From positions 1,892,745 to 1,956,744 of the forward strand of contig CM021322.1 in assembly GCA_010645155.1 (NCBI GenBank): a DNA stretch of 64,000 bases, written 5' to 3'. Both the position numbers and the translations under genes were made by a program. The notes under the pieces are model-generated. The model was not told where the DNA came from. It saw only the letters and a list, made by a program, of their open reading frames with translations, and made no database searches. Origin of the DNA: Tigriopus japonicus (taxonomy: Eukaryota > Arthropoda > Copepoda > Harpacticoida > Harpacticidae). Each line of letters starts with the position of its first letter. Position 1 is the stretch's first letter. Positions 38,476 through 49,573 of the stretch are shown piece after piece.

Positions 38476-39334
38476 GGTCCAAAACCAACCAGTCTCTCGC
38501 GTCAGGGTCTAAATTTTTCACACTACGTCACCAGATATCGTGAAATTGTGAAAGTCTATTCCCAAAAAAATTGCTCCCACCTAGTATCAGAGTTTTTAAG
38601 CTGTCATGCAATCTCTCAATGCCAATCACTCCGTCTTCCTATGCCGTGTCAGACGGGTCCTTAGTCGTGTCCGGTGTCCGTGTGTGCGGTTTTTTGGACA
38701 CCCTGATTCATCAGCTACCCTCGTCACTCATTTCACATTGGCCGTTGGTTGGGTCCTGGTGTCGGTCCCTCGGTCCCCCTCCTCACAAACAGAGTAGCTC
38801 GTTTGACATCCGTAGCGCCAGATTCGATCAAACTCACCCTTACCCAACCCCAGTTTTTACGGCTTAAGCCATGCCCACTCATTCAGATCCTCATTGAAAC
38901 CACACCTATGACAAATTACGGAATTCAAAGTATCCGCTCATTGTCTTATAACGTATATCTTCAGCCTTTGAGACTTCTGGCCTACAATTTTGTTTCCGTT
39001 TGGCCACCCTGATCCAGTGCACTTCATTAAGTGTTTCTGAAATTGTCCCTGGTGTTTCCCGTCCTTGGGTTGGTTCTTTTTGGCCCGGATTTGGGCGTCT
39101 TCCGCCAGACCTCCCGCTTAGTCACGCCCACTTCTGCCTTCTTTGGCTGGCATAGTCCATGGGTGTGCCCGTGGTTTGATCGGTGCGCCTCATCGTGGTC
39201 CGTTTGTTTGGGTGGGTGGGTGTGTCGCATGGCGTCGTCGTCGTGGGCGGGGGTTGGTTTGTTGTTATTGTTGTTTCGGCAGAGGCGGTGCCCGAAAACG
39301 ATCGCCGCCACGCCTGAATTGGCTTCTCCGGATC
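38476..39334 (+). promoter_or_regulatory. GC-rich promoter region of MED21
   Basis: This region has no ORF of known family. It becomes CpG- and GT-rich toward 39040-39330, immediately upstream of the MED21 ATG, consistent with a promoter and 5' UTR. No TATA box or specific factor site is claimed. Confidence 0.4.
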
Positions 39335-42311
39335 ATGGCGGATCGTCTCACGCAACTTCAAGACGCTGTCAATAAGGTAAAAAGCGATTGAAAAGAGGAT
39401 TATTCATGATGGATCACCCACTGCCATTATTCAAATGGTTTTTCCATTTATGAGGGGAACGGAAAGAGAGAGAGAGACGCTTATCCGTACCTCGAACGAA
39501 TGTTGTCCACGGCTCAAGCTCATTCAATAATGGCCTTTAATCGCACTAAGATTGAAGGCCGTGAACGTGAAAAAGAAGTAGTAGTTACAAACGTCGGGCC
39601 AAAAGGTCGTCCAAAGCTAGCTGAAAAGAAGGTCGTTACTTTTTGTCTTTGTTTCGTTAACATTTTGTCCGAACAATTACCTATGTCTAAGATTAAACTT
39701 TATACGTACTGTACATACCCTTCCAATTGATGATAGACAGAAAGCGCTTCGGACGAATATTCGGTTGGGCACACCTACCTGTATCGGGTATGCGCGAAAA
39801 ATGGAGTTTAAGAGTTAAATTGTAGGGATTTTTTTTGCCGACTAACTTGGGGCACGGACTTACTTCCGAATGCGGAAAAATGGCATGTGCCTTTTTTGCC
39901 CCACGGGCAATAGACATTTTAGGTTTGAATTACGTGCGCATCCATGTTTGTTGTCCGCCGGTTTCGATTTGATCCAGAACCCTCTTGGTTCAATCACCGT
40001 ATCCAGTGGAAGTTGACCCGATGGTGCAGGGACTCCCAAACTATGGCAATAGATAGATTAATAATACCCCTCGCCTACTGGCACTTCCTCGATAATAGCG
40101 CCTGGGCCCAATTGAAATCACCCGGGGACCCATATTAGGGCCACGGCCTCTTGGTGATTTAACTTGGTCTAAAATATTTTCACATAAAAATAAACGTGGT
40201 CGTCGTAAGGACCTCTCTCAGTTCGAAGACGTCTTCACACCAAAAGGGTTGACTTTTTTGTTGAAGAAACCTTTCTGCCCTTTTTGTATGATTTCAAATT
40301 GGTTTGTAGGAAAATGGCCAAGGCAATATTGAAATTAAAAGCCGGATTGTCTACATCAGGGGAAGGCGCCCAGTGGGCTGCGGGGTGGTCGTTAGTGGGC
40401 CCAAGAGCAATAGGGATAGTCCACAATAGTGCGCCCGCGAGCCCTTCATAGTAGTTTACTCGTGGGCTCAAAGCTCTTTTATCGTTAATTTGTGGGCCTC
40501 TGCCCACACGTTGTTAAATTTGGTGAGCCCCTACCCACACGTTGTTAAATTTGGTGGGCCCCTACACACACGTTGTTAAATTTGGTGGGCCCCTACACAC
40601 ACGTTGTTAAATTTGGTGGGCCCTGACATGAATGAGGTTGCTGACCCCTGGTCCAAAAGTTGGATTGCAATGTCTTCACTTTGTGGAACAAAGTCTTAAA
40701 TGACACTTGGCAAGGTGATGAATATATACCCGGAAAAATATTGACAAAAAAGTGACTAAATATCCAATATATATTTTCTTCAAAAGCCCAAATTATTTGG
40801 AAAAAAGCCGGATATTTAAGAAATATTTTTTCTGACAAGGCCATTTTTTGGTATTTTTGTCTGTGTGCACCGATTTTCCAAATTTGTTTGTGGTGAAATT
40901 GATGTATTTGACCGTTTTGGGGGGCAAACTTGACATGTAATTGATTTAAATAATACAATTTTCAATTTGCCTCAATAGATGGCGCAGTTTTTTCTTGCAT
41001 GACAGTAGTTTTGTTTGCGAATGTCTAGTCTTAGTACAAATGCCATGTTGTAGAGATTTTTGTATTTTGGGTTCATTTTGGGAAGGCTCTTTTGAGCATT
41101 GGTCATTCATTTCTTTTCCTCAATTTTGCCCGAAATATTTTTTTTGACTAGAATAATCGTGAAAATATTTATATTTCCTTGAAACAGTCAAAATATTTAA
41201 AAAATCGAGGAAAAGCGGAGAAATACTTTCAAAATATTTTATACTTTAAAATTTTTATTTCCGGGTCCTAGTGATGAACGAAACTTGGTTGCTCCGTTTT
41301 CACACGCCCTCCTACCTCTTAGTAATCCATTCTGATACACCTCATTCCAAGTACTAATTGGAGTATTGGGTTTGTCTCTTATTACAGCAAGCGGACAATT
41401 TCACCAATTCCTTGGGCATTCTGCAACAGTGCGCCACGCCCACGCCTTTCAACGGATTGGCCGGCACTCAGTCCAACAAGGCTCAAGCGGCACAACCCCA
41501 ACAACAAAGCCAACAACAACTTCAAATTCAACAACAGCATGAAGGTATGAACAAGGCGCGTCTAGTTTTTATCAAGGCGGTTTGTCAAGCATAGCCTTAA
41601 TTCGTCGAAACTAGAAATTTTAAAGATTATATGGTTGAATAAGCTAAATGAATACGGTCAAAATGGCAAATAAGCCCTTAAGAACAAGTAGTATTTAAAC
41701 TCAAAATTTGTCGCTGGTTTGATAAAAGAAATGGCCCAACTCGATTTTCAAGCCTTTTTTCAGGCTTGTTCTCTTTAGGTCGATTAGAAATAAAACGAAA
41801 TTTGCAAAGTCTGGATAAAACACTCGAAATGCATCCAAATGTTAAAACAAGAACACCTTAATCCATACTGCTCGTACATTATTTTTTGTTTAACGCCTAA
41901 ATAACACTTAAATTTAAATGCGTGAAACCTCCATTCCAAGAACGTGTTCAGTGTTGGCAAGGTCATTGGCATTTTTGGTTACTTTAAGTCGGATGTCTCT
42001 TCGTTGTTTCAGATCACACGAGTCTTTTTGCTCAACTGATCGCCCGAACCGCCAAAGACGTGGAGATCTTGATCGATTCGTTGCCAGCCGAGGAATCCTC
42101 GAGTGAGCTCCAAGCCTCATCCCTGCAAAAACTCGAAAAGGACAACCAAGAAGCGGCTCAAAAGCTCGAGGATGTGGTCCAACAAGGCGAAGCCATCCTT
42201 CAGGAGATCCAATCCGCTCTCCACGACATAGCCCAATCTCAATTGGAAATCCAGAAGCTCGAAGTCACCGCCACCAACTCCAACTCGTACATTGCTCATG
42301 CCGCTCATTGA
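39335..42311 (+). CDS. Med21: Mediator complex subunit 21, three exons
   Basis: MED21 (SRB7) is a middle-module subunit of the Mediator coactivator that bridges transcription factors and RNA polymerase II, forming a coiled-coil heterodimer with MED7. Exon 1, 39335-39376, encodes [14 protein letters not shown], nearly identical to animal MED21. Exon 2, 41388-41544, encodes [14 protein letters not shown] and then a Gln-rich linker. Exon 3, 42013-42311, encodes [20 protein letters not shown] and the coiled coil to [12 protein letters not shown]. Joins are phase 0 and phase 1 and restore a Lys-Gln junction and an Asp codon. The 165-aa product is slightly longer than human MED21 because of the Gln-rich linker. 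Intron 1 (2.0 kb) contains two hAT-type MITEs. No poly(A) signal is visible before the next ORF, 105 bp downstream. Confidence 0.96.
40357..40650. mobile_element. hAT-type MITE, family B, copy 3 (inverted, with tandem expansion)
   Basis: Begins CAGGGGAAGGCGCCC and ends GGTTGCTGACCCCTG, in opposite orientation to the other family-B copies. Flanks GTCTACAT and GTCCAAAA match only 5/8, so the duplication has decayed. It lies in MED21 intron 1 and contains four tandem 31-bp units. Length 294 bp. Confidence 0.72.
40506..40629. repeat. Four tandem 31-bp units within a MITE
   Basis: ACACGTTGTTAAATTTGGTG recurs at 40506, 40537, 40568 and 40599, an exact 31-bp period; the last units are virtually identical. 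The expansion lies in the end of the family-B MITE that is single-copy in the element at 38219. Confidence 0.9.
40723..41270. mobile_element. hAT-type MITE, family D, with perfect 8-bp target duplication
   Basis: GTGATGAA occurs at 40715-40722 and again at 41271-41278. Between them the ends are TATATACCCGGAAAAAT and, reverse-complemented, TAGGACCCGGAAAT, sharing the ACCCGGAAA core. The interior is AT-rich with many AAATATTT motifs and has no ORF. It is 548 bp and only 72 bp from the family-B element in the same MED21 intron. The target duplication fits the nTnnnnAn pattern of hAT elements. Confidence 0.7.
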
Positions 42312-42337
42312 GACTGATCGTGGCGTGTTTGTTTTCC

Positions 42338-42339
42338 AG
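42338..42339 (+). promoter_or_regulatory. Strong 3' splice-acceptor-like site between MED21 and the next ORF
   Basis: GTGTTTGTTTTCCAG is a good pyrimidine tract plus AG, 27 nt after the MED21 stop and 77 nt before the next ATG. It could be a trans-splicing acceptor for the downstream ORF or an acceptor of an alternative MED21 transcript. This is inferred from sequence only. Confidence 0.35.
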
Positions 42340-42416
42340 TGCATTATTCTGATCGATCGATCAAGCAAGTAGATCCATTTTTTGTGACATACTCGGACAC
42401 TTGAGACACTTGAGTC

Positions 42417-42842
42417 ATGGATGTGCGTCGCCGTGTCCAAGATTTGAGCGAAGACCCGGGAAATCCCGAAGTCCCTGAGATTCCTCGGGATTTGGACGAG
42501 GATTACGAGGACGAGGAGAATGATTGCAGTGAATCGGTTGATCCAAGTGAATTGGAAGAAGAGGAAGAAGAAGAAGACGTGGAGCAGGACGAGATTGACG
42601 ATGAAGAGGACGATGATGATGATGGGATCTTGTCCAACGAGCAAGCCATCCTCTTGAGGGAGGATGAAGAGTTCTGTCAAGTGTCACCGCGTTCCAAATA
42701 TCGCTCGGATTGGCGATCACGGAACTCGGAAACCCAAAAGTTCTACCCTCCCGAGCGACAGCCGCCCATCATGGATTTCCTCACCATGATCACGGCTTTT
42801 CTCGTGGCCGTGTTTGCGGCTTACTACACCATTTCCACTTGA
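42417..42842 (+). CDS. Acidic tail-anchored membrane protein, unidentified
   Basis: This is a single-exon ORF of 141 codons starting at ATG (MDVRRRVQDLSEDPGNPEV). Residues about 27-71 are extremely acidic (long Glu/Asp runs, e.g. DDEEDDDDDG). A short basic/aromatic segment (RSKYRSDWRSRNSETQKFYP) follows, then a single C-terminal membrane segment (DFLTMITAFLVAVFAAYY, residues about 119-136) and only four more residues. The topology is that of a tail-anchored protein with a cytosolic acidic domain. I do not recognise the family. The ORF is on the same strand as MED21 and 105 bp downstream, with the first poly(A) signal only after it, so the two may share a transcript. It is convergent with SETD1. 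Confidence 0.8.
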   Translation: MDVRRRVQDLSEDPGNPEVPEIPRDLDEDYEDEENDCSESVDPSELEEEEEEEDVEQDEIDDEEDDDDDGILSNEQAILLREDEEFCQVSPRSKYRSDWRSRNSETQKFYPPERQPPIMDFLTMITAFLVAVFAAYYTIST

Positions 42843-43309
42843 TCAGAGAGAGAGAGAGAGAAAGAAACTTCATAGTCGATGCTGTCAAATTCCACGTTAC
42901 TCTTCGCCTTGTTTATTCCCACCACCTTCCTTTCACTTTGCCAAGGTCAAACCAAATCATGTCCCCGTTATTGAAACTGTATTGGGCTTTATTGCAACAA
43001 CCGACACAAACAAACACACCCGTTTCTATTCATTTCTTTTGTCACGAGAACATAGAATTTCATCAAGCTATTATTACTTTGATCATCATTACCAATCCTA
43101 TCATTATTAATCTTATTATTATTAACAACACCCATGTACTACTACTTCAACACCCATGTACTACTACTTCTGACCATGATAATGGTACTCCTCCTGTAAT
43201 TACTGTTTACTGGGGTGACATTTGACCAAAAGCCTGATGCCCATTCGCCCGTTCATTCATCCTCACGAAAAGCAATTCATCATCATCAGTCTCGTCGTAA
43301 TGATAAAAT

Positions 43310-43315
43310 AATAAA
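43310..43315 (+). terminator. Poly(A) signal for the MED21 / tail-anchored ORF unit
   Basis: First plus-strand AATAAA after the MED21 stop codon, about 470 nt past the tail-anchored ORF. Confidence 0.45.
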
Positions 43316-43640
43316 AGGAAACAAGGCAGCCAGAACTGTTCACATTTATATAAAGGTCTTCAGCCTATTATTTTATTGTGTTTTTTATTATTATTGGTTT
43401 GTCAAATGGCGTCATGAAAAATACCATTTTCATAGCAGGCCAAGATATTATCTCGCGTTTGTTGGTGTGAGGAAGAGGTGAAATCGCAAACAGAAGGTAT
43501 AATGAAAGCAGCAGTAGTAGTAGTAATAATAATAGTGGTAGAAATAATCGTAATAGGAGTGATAATGAAAATATTAATAATACTCTGCTCGCTTGGTTCT
43601 TCTTGTACTGTCTTGTAAAACACGTTGGTGCTTCTAGTAG

Positions 43641-43646
43641 TTTATT
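43641..43646 (-). terminator. Poly(A) signal of SETD1
   Basis: Minus-strand AATAAA 115 nt past the SETD1 stop codon, a normal spacing. Confidence 0.5.
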
Positions 43647-43760
43647 GATTAGTTGGCAGTTTCGGACGACTGAGATGTGGATCCGAAAGGGATCGATTGC
43701 CATTGAAACGTCGGAAATCGCGTTTAGAGTCCGTGTGCCAACGATATTGGAGTCGTCGTT

Positions 43761-46700
43761 CTAATTGAGATATTTGCGACAATTATTGGCTCCACACAAA
43801 CAAGGGATCTTCTCGTCCTCGATTGGGAACTTGTAATCGTATGTGATCTCCTCACCCATGGCAATGGGTTGCTTCGAGTAGATCACAATCTTCTTCTCGC
43901 CTTCCACAGTAATGACTTTGGCATAACAATTGGGCTGGAAAAGGAACACATCAAAACCATCAATGACAACACCTCGGTCTAAATTGGTTTGGGATATCCG
44001 CAAATTCCAAAGCCATTCAAAATATTGATAAAAAACTTCCGTTGAATTTTCTATTTAGTAACAAAGCCGAATGCGATTTTCTGTAATGCCTCCTTCTTCG
44101 TGGCGTCTTCCTAAAACTTGGCAAGTCAAACACCATCTTTAAAAAGTATCCCGCAAAACTTATTTCAAGCAAATTCAAACGTTATATTTGATGACAAAAA
44201 TGTTGGGGAAAAAACAATGTGGTTTTGTTCTTCCAAATTTGACCAGCTACTGCTAATAATACTTACATCACAGCTATGATTGATGAACCGGGCGAGATTC
44301 CCGCATTTGGTGGCATCCACCACATAATCCAGATCGATCCGGAACAAATATGAGGACCCGATTCCTTGTCTCTCGTAGCGCTTTTCGCGCACATCCGACA
44401 AATTGGGCCGCACCACCTGACCCACGTACTCAATGACCATCTCATCGGCGCCAATGTCCTCCATGGCGAACAGACCCCAGTCGTGGATAGCCGACTTGCC
44501 AAAGGTCATCTGTTTTCGGCGGAACTGTAAAAGGAAATCGAAATATCTTAGATTCTGGCCTCAAAAATACTAGTTCTTCTTTGAGGGACACTCACCTTGA
44601 GCTGATTGAATTTCAGAAGGTCCGACGTGGCTGCTTCGTCGCCCAAGATGGCCAATTGTCGGCGTTGGTTGCTCCTCGCCTCTCTCGACAAGTTCTGGGC
44701 CGTTTGGAGCTTGCCTTTGGTCACGGAACCTTCGAAATTGGCGATCTTCGTACCTTGAAGCGTGAACGCGTCGCCCTCGGAGCGATGTAAATGATACTTG
44801 GTTCGCAGCTTCTCGCGCGGGTCCATCTTGTAATAACCTTCTGTCCGACACGATCCCGTATGATGGGGCCTTGAGAAGTCGTCTTTCCGTCGCTTCTTCA
44901 CGGGGCTCGGGATGTCCGTGATGGTATGGTCCACCCAATGGGTGTCGTTCACCCACACGTTGGGTTTCTTATCCTGGTCTCTGAGCATGGTCTCGTAGCT
45001 TCGCTTCAGGTAGCCAATGTCCTCCAAATCCAATCCCTTGGTCAAGAACCGATAAATGATCTCATACTGCTCCTTGGGATCGCGAGTCTTGAACGTGCGA
45101 GCTCGGATTTGAGGCACGGGTGCCGCCGAGGATGAATTGGAAGTGGTTCTCGCTTTGGCTGGGCCAGGAAGCTTGGGAACCGCGGCAGGTTTAGCCGGTA
45201 AGATCTCGGGTTTGGCGGCCTTGATGGCTGTTTTGGTCGGGGATTGTCCGGGAGGGGTCCTCGGTCTGGTGTAGCCGTGATCCATGGCGAAATGGCTCTC
45301 GAATTGAGAACACTCCTTGTCACTCGTCTTCTCCTCCTCATATTCTTTGCTGGCCGAATGAGGTTTGGCGTAGCAATGATCCATGATATGAGGGGGAGAT
45401 TCTTCCGGGATTTGGGTAGTCTCCGTCAAAGCACTGGCTCGTCGAAGAGGTACGGGTTTCTTCTTGGAGTCATCGTCATTGGCGATGAGCTCGGCTTCGG
45501 GTTTTGTGCTTTCCTCCACGTGGTTTTCAATGTCGGATTCGGTCTCACTCGAGGTCATTTGGGGCTTTTGAGAAGTAACCTCGACAGGCGAGGATATCGT
45601 GGGCGGTGGATGAACACTTGTGTCGTCCATCTCCATGTCTTCGACTAGAGCCGAGGCTTTGCGTTTGGGCTTGGCTTTGGATTTTGGGGCAGGTTTGACC
45701 TCCTCCTCTTCCTCCTCCTCGACTTCATCACTTCCACTAGAAGAGGAACTGGAAGATTCGGAAGGGGAAGATGACGAGGACGAGGATGAAACCGTGGTGG
45801 ACGAGCTATTGGCCACTGACTTGGAACTGGCCGAACTGGCTACCGACATTTGGGCCTCTTCCTCATCCTCTTCGTCGGCCGAATCATTTTCGGATGAGGA
45901 GTCTTCCACAGAAGAGCTGACGTCTGATGACACTTCAGAGCCCTTGGCTTTCGATCGCGCGGGTTTCTTCTTGAGAATCTTGGATCTCGGCTTAGATTCG
46001 CTTCCACTACTCTTGACCACGCCTTCTTCGTCATCTTCACTGGAGGCTGAGTAGATGGCACTGTATATGGAAGATAAGGTCTTCTTGTGCTTTTGATCCA
46101 AGGTCGAATTGCTCGACGATTGAGTGGAGAGCACGGGTTTGGTCTTTTCCTCGGCGCGTTCCTCGTCCCGTTTCTTTTGTTCCTCCTTTTTCTTGTTCTC
46201 GAGTCGTTTTTCGCGGCGTTTCTCGTGATCCTTGAGCTTGTCTGACACTTTTTTATTATGATGCTTGGAGGATGAGGCGGATGAGGGGCGGTTCTCGCGA
46301 TCCTCGTCAGACGAATCTCGCCTGGATCGACCTTTCGAGTCGGTGGCCGACTTTTTGCGGTCCTTCAGAGTTGATTTTTTCTGGAAATACATTTATCAAG
46401 ATGCATGTCTTCAAAAGCTAAAAGAATCTATCCTTTGTTGGGAAAAAAATTAGTACCTTGAAAGAGGGCAACTTGGGAATGATTCCTCGGAAGCTAAAGC
46501 CCAAACTTCCACCTTTACCGAAGGCTCCGCCCATTGCACTATTGGTTGCCGAGTCCATGTTTTCCCTTTGTTTGTCGAAAAAGTTCGTGATGTCTTCGGC
46601 CTTGGACAATTTGGTCGGAGAATCCCCTTTCACAACACCTTTTTCGGCATTTATCTTTGCCGGCACCACCATGGGGGTTATTCTGTTGGCTTCCGAGGCA

Positions 46701-49573
46701 GTTGTGCCCGTTTTGGATTGCAATTTTTGATTCTAAAACCAGAGGAAGTCATCGGTCTTCCAAGCTCTTAATCATAATAATTATGTGCCAAGTTTTTGGC
46801 ACAGTGTTTCAACTTACCCGGTTTTTGTACTTTTCTTCCTGTTCCTGCCACCATTTATCGAACAGGAAAAAGGCAATCGTCTCGCACATGCGTTTGTTGA
46901 TATCTTTCCTCAAGGTACGTTTCAAGTCTTTCACAATGCAATTTACCGAGTCCCTATAAAAAAATGAGTTTTATTATTCTCCTCATGACGTTGCACGAAC
47001 TTTTCTTCACCAACAACTTACTTGATGAGATCTCGATAAGCGTCTTTGGACGACTTGACAGCCTTTTCCGGATCCTCCCAACGAGCATACGGATCCGACC
47101 AACCGGTATGTCCATAATGGCCTTCCCCAAAGGCGCCAAAACTAGACCCATTCGCTTCGTACGGGTATTGGCCAAAGTAATCTCCATGGGGTGGAGGCCA
47201 CGTCCCATTAGCCGGATAACCGGGTGGGACTGCTCCTCCGGGCACAGGAGGTGGATAATAGCCATAAGGGGGTGCGGCATAGGCCTCGGGTCCTTGCTCC
47301 AGAATGTTGTTATCGCCACTGGATAAACTGGAGAGCGACATCTGATCAGAATTGCGAGAGCCAGCTCTCTTGGGCCGCCCGCTATGGAACTCGTTGAGGG
47401 CGTTTTGCACTCCGCCCATTTCCTGGGCAATCTTACGCCTTCGTTCGGCCAGCCACTCTTTATGACACGTCAAGTAATGCTGAGCTGACAAGAACGGGGA
47501 AGGAGCTCTCTCCAAAGGCACCTCATCGGGTTGAAGTGGGAACACTTGGGGTATTTCAGTCAGGTCGGCGGCATTCACGCCCATTATTGCCGGCACTGGG
47601 GGAGCCAAAGGAGGAGGTGGCTTGTCCGATTCTTTCTCCGATTCACTCTCAGATTCGGCATTGAGCTCTTGCAGCAAGAACGCGGGCACGCTTTTGTCCT
47701 TCATGAGCATTTTCAGCCGCGTGTCCAAATCGAGTTTATGCTCACTATCACTATGGTCCTCAGATTGGACGGGAAGCGTGTCTTTCACCTCCTCAGTCAC
47801 ACCAGCCCCTTCCGCAAGCACGGTAGGAAGAGTCTGACCAGCCCCTTCCATCAAAGACAGATCGCCCGGATGAGTTTGGGTCAAATGGGCGGCATGCACG
47901 GAGGCTGCAGCCGCGTAGTTCTGGGCTTGCTGAAGCCAATACTCGGGCTTTTCGTAGTTGGGATCGTAAGGTGTGGGCTGATACAGCTCAGACGACGAGG
48001 CAGAGGGCGGATGATCAGGTACATCGGGTGTAGGGCCGTGGGCGTTGGCTAGAGGGGGTGGTGGCGGCAAAGGGGGTGGAGGTGGAGGCGGGACTAACGC
48101 CGACGAGGCTGAGGATCCTCCCATAATGGGCGGATGCGTGTACTCGTGCGACCCTTGCCGATGATGAGCTCGAGGGTGGTGAGATCCGTTACCCCGCCAA
48201 GGATCGTGGCTGTCATTCGACCATTCCCTAGACGTTAAAGAGAGATTTCATTCAGTAATGTATTGCAAAGATCACCCATACTCATAACAAATCTTGCGAT
48301 TTGTTCGTTTAATTCAAATCAGTCTATGAGCTTTTCAAGGAATTCAAGTTCTCTCATTGACTCGCTTTTCTATCCAACGAACCATCAATCATTCGTTTTC
48401 ATTAATTTCTCGACTATATCTCAGAGAAGCCTTACCGATCGTGATTATTCCGCCTGTCACGGCTGTCACGGCTACTTCGGCGTCGATCCCGCGAATCGCG
48501 TCGGCCGGGCTCTCGCACACGCCCACTACTCTCCGGCGGGTCCAAACCCGGACTAAGTCGCGAGTGTCCGCGATCCGACTCGGTTTCGGCGTCATTCATC
48601 GGGAGTGGCGGAGCTTCGGATTCCTCGGGTTTCTTGTCGGCGGTGAGATCTTGGAACATTTGCCGACAGGATCGGCCGAACGGATCGATGTAGCAATTGA
48701 GACACTTGCCCATGACGGACTTACTATGCAGGCTGGCTACGCACGCCTTGGCCGAGCTGACCTGCTCGAATACGAGGCGAGCCAAGCCCAAATGCTTGCG
48801 CGATATCGGATGGTAATGGATCACCATCTCTTCGACCGCGCCAAATTTGGCGATGAGCGAATGCAGGAAATGCTGGTCAACATTATCGTTCAGATTCTCA
48901 ATGGTGACCTCCACCTTGGGCGGCTCACCAATGTAGTGCTCATCGATCTAAAATACATCGCAACAGAAATACAATAAGAAACGAGAAACTTTGATTGACA
49001 CATTATATGACCAATAACCCGATTTTGGAGATCACTTAGGTTCGCTGGCCAGCTAATTCTCACTTTCGTGGAATACGTTATCATTTGGGCGAAACGCTCA
49101 AAGCAGAAAGTGAAATCCAAAACTATTTAAAAAAGGTCTCACGATATCAGAAAAACCGCTACTATTACTACATCTAAGTTGGCCCCCTTTACTCATGAAG
49201 TCTGCCAGCCTGAATCTACGCGGATTATTGGAAACGTGGATGGTTATTCTCTCCTCTCTCCGTCTCTTACCCTCAATCTGGGCACGGGCAAGTCCATGGG
49301 TTCGAGCCTACGCCAGAGGGCGCTCGGCAGCTTCTTTCGCGGGTCCATGGGCGTGGGCGGAATGTGATGCGGGTTGCCCGGCACGGTCGAACCGTCGTAA
49401 CGCACCATTTTGGGCGCGCCGCGATGAATATGCGGGTCTACCAACATCTTGAACGAATGCCATTTCACGGGCGGGCCTTGCGCGTTCATCAAGTGATGCG
49501 ACGGCGGAGGCGGGCCGGGCGGGCCACCCGCCCCCGATGACGCCGGAGCGGGCGGAACGGGCGGACCGCTCAT
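43761..49573 (-). CDS. Setd1: SETD1-type histone H3K4 methyltransferase, eight exons
   Basis: This is the catalytic subunit of the SET1/COMPASS complex. Exons (minus): 49573-49271, 48947-48436, 48227-47022, 46953-46818, 46732-46457, 46380-44596, 44524-44267, 43934-43761. All joins are GT-AG and phase-consistent, giving 1549 aa. N-terminal conserved block ([25 protein letters not shown]); RRM about residues 113-192 ([21 protein letters not shown]); Pro-rich middle; Ser/Glu-rich low-complexity region in exon 6; N-SET region ([23 protein letters not shown]-like [11 protein letters not shown]); Win motif GSCRTEG with Arg1323; SET domain from about 1407 ([22 protein letters not shown] across an exon junction, EEITYDYKF); post-[11 protein letters not shown]. 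Catalytic and cofactor residues are intact. The start is [10 protein letters not shown] at 49573; the upstream frame has only GTG. In the Win motif, the Ala before Arg is replaced by Cys. Confidence 0.95.

Larger units (their letters stand above)
42843..43760. other. 3' intergenic region between convergent genes, microsatellite-rich
   Basis: No further gene. It holds an (AG)n run at 42845-42862, a duplicated CACCCATGTACTACTACTTC phrase at about 43131-43170, ATT/CAT trinucleotide runs (43060-43130), and a GTA/ATA trinucleotide run at about 43508-43540. Confidence 0.6.

Noticed and set aside
42117..42680. 187-codon minus ORF
   Set aside because: Antisense shadow of MED21 exon 3 and the acidic ORF; its hydrophobic runs are the complement of Glu/Asp codons.
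45620..46054. 144-codon plus ORF rich in Ser and Glu
   Set aside because: Antisense of the low-complexity Ser/Glu region of SETD1 exon 6.
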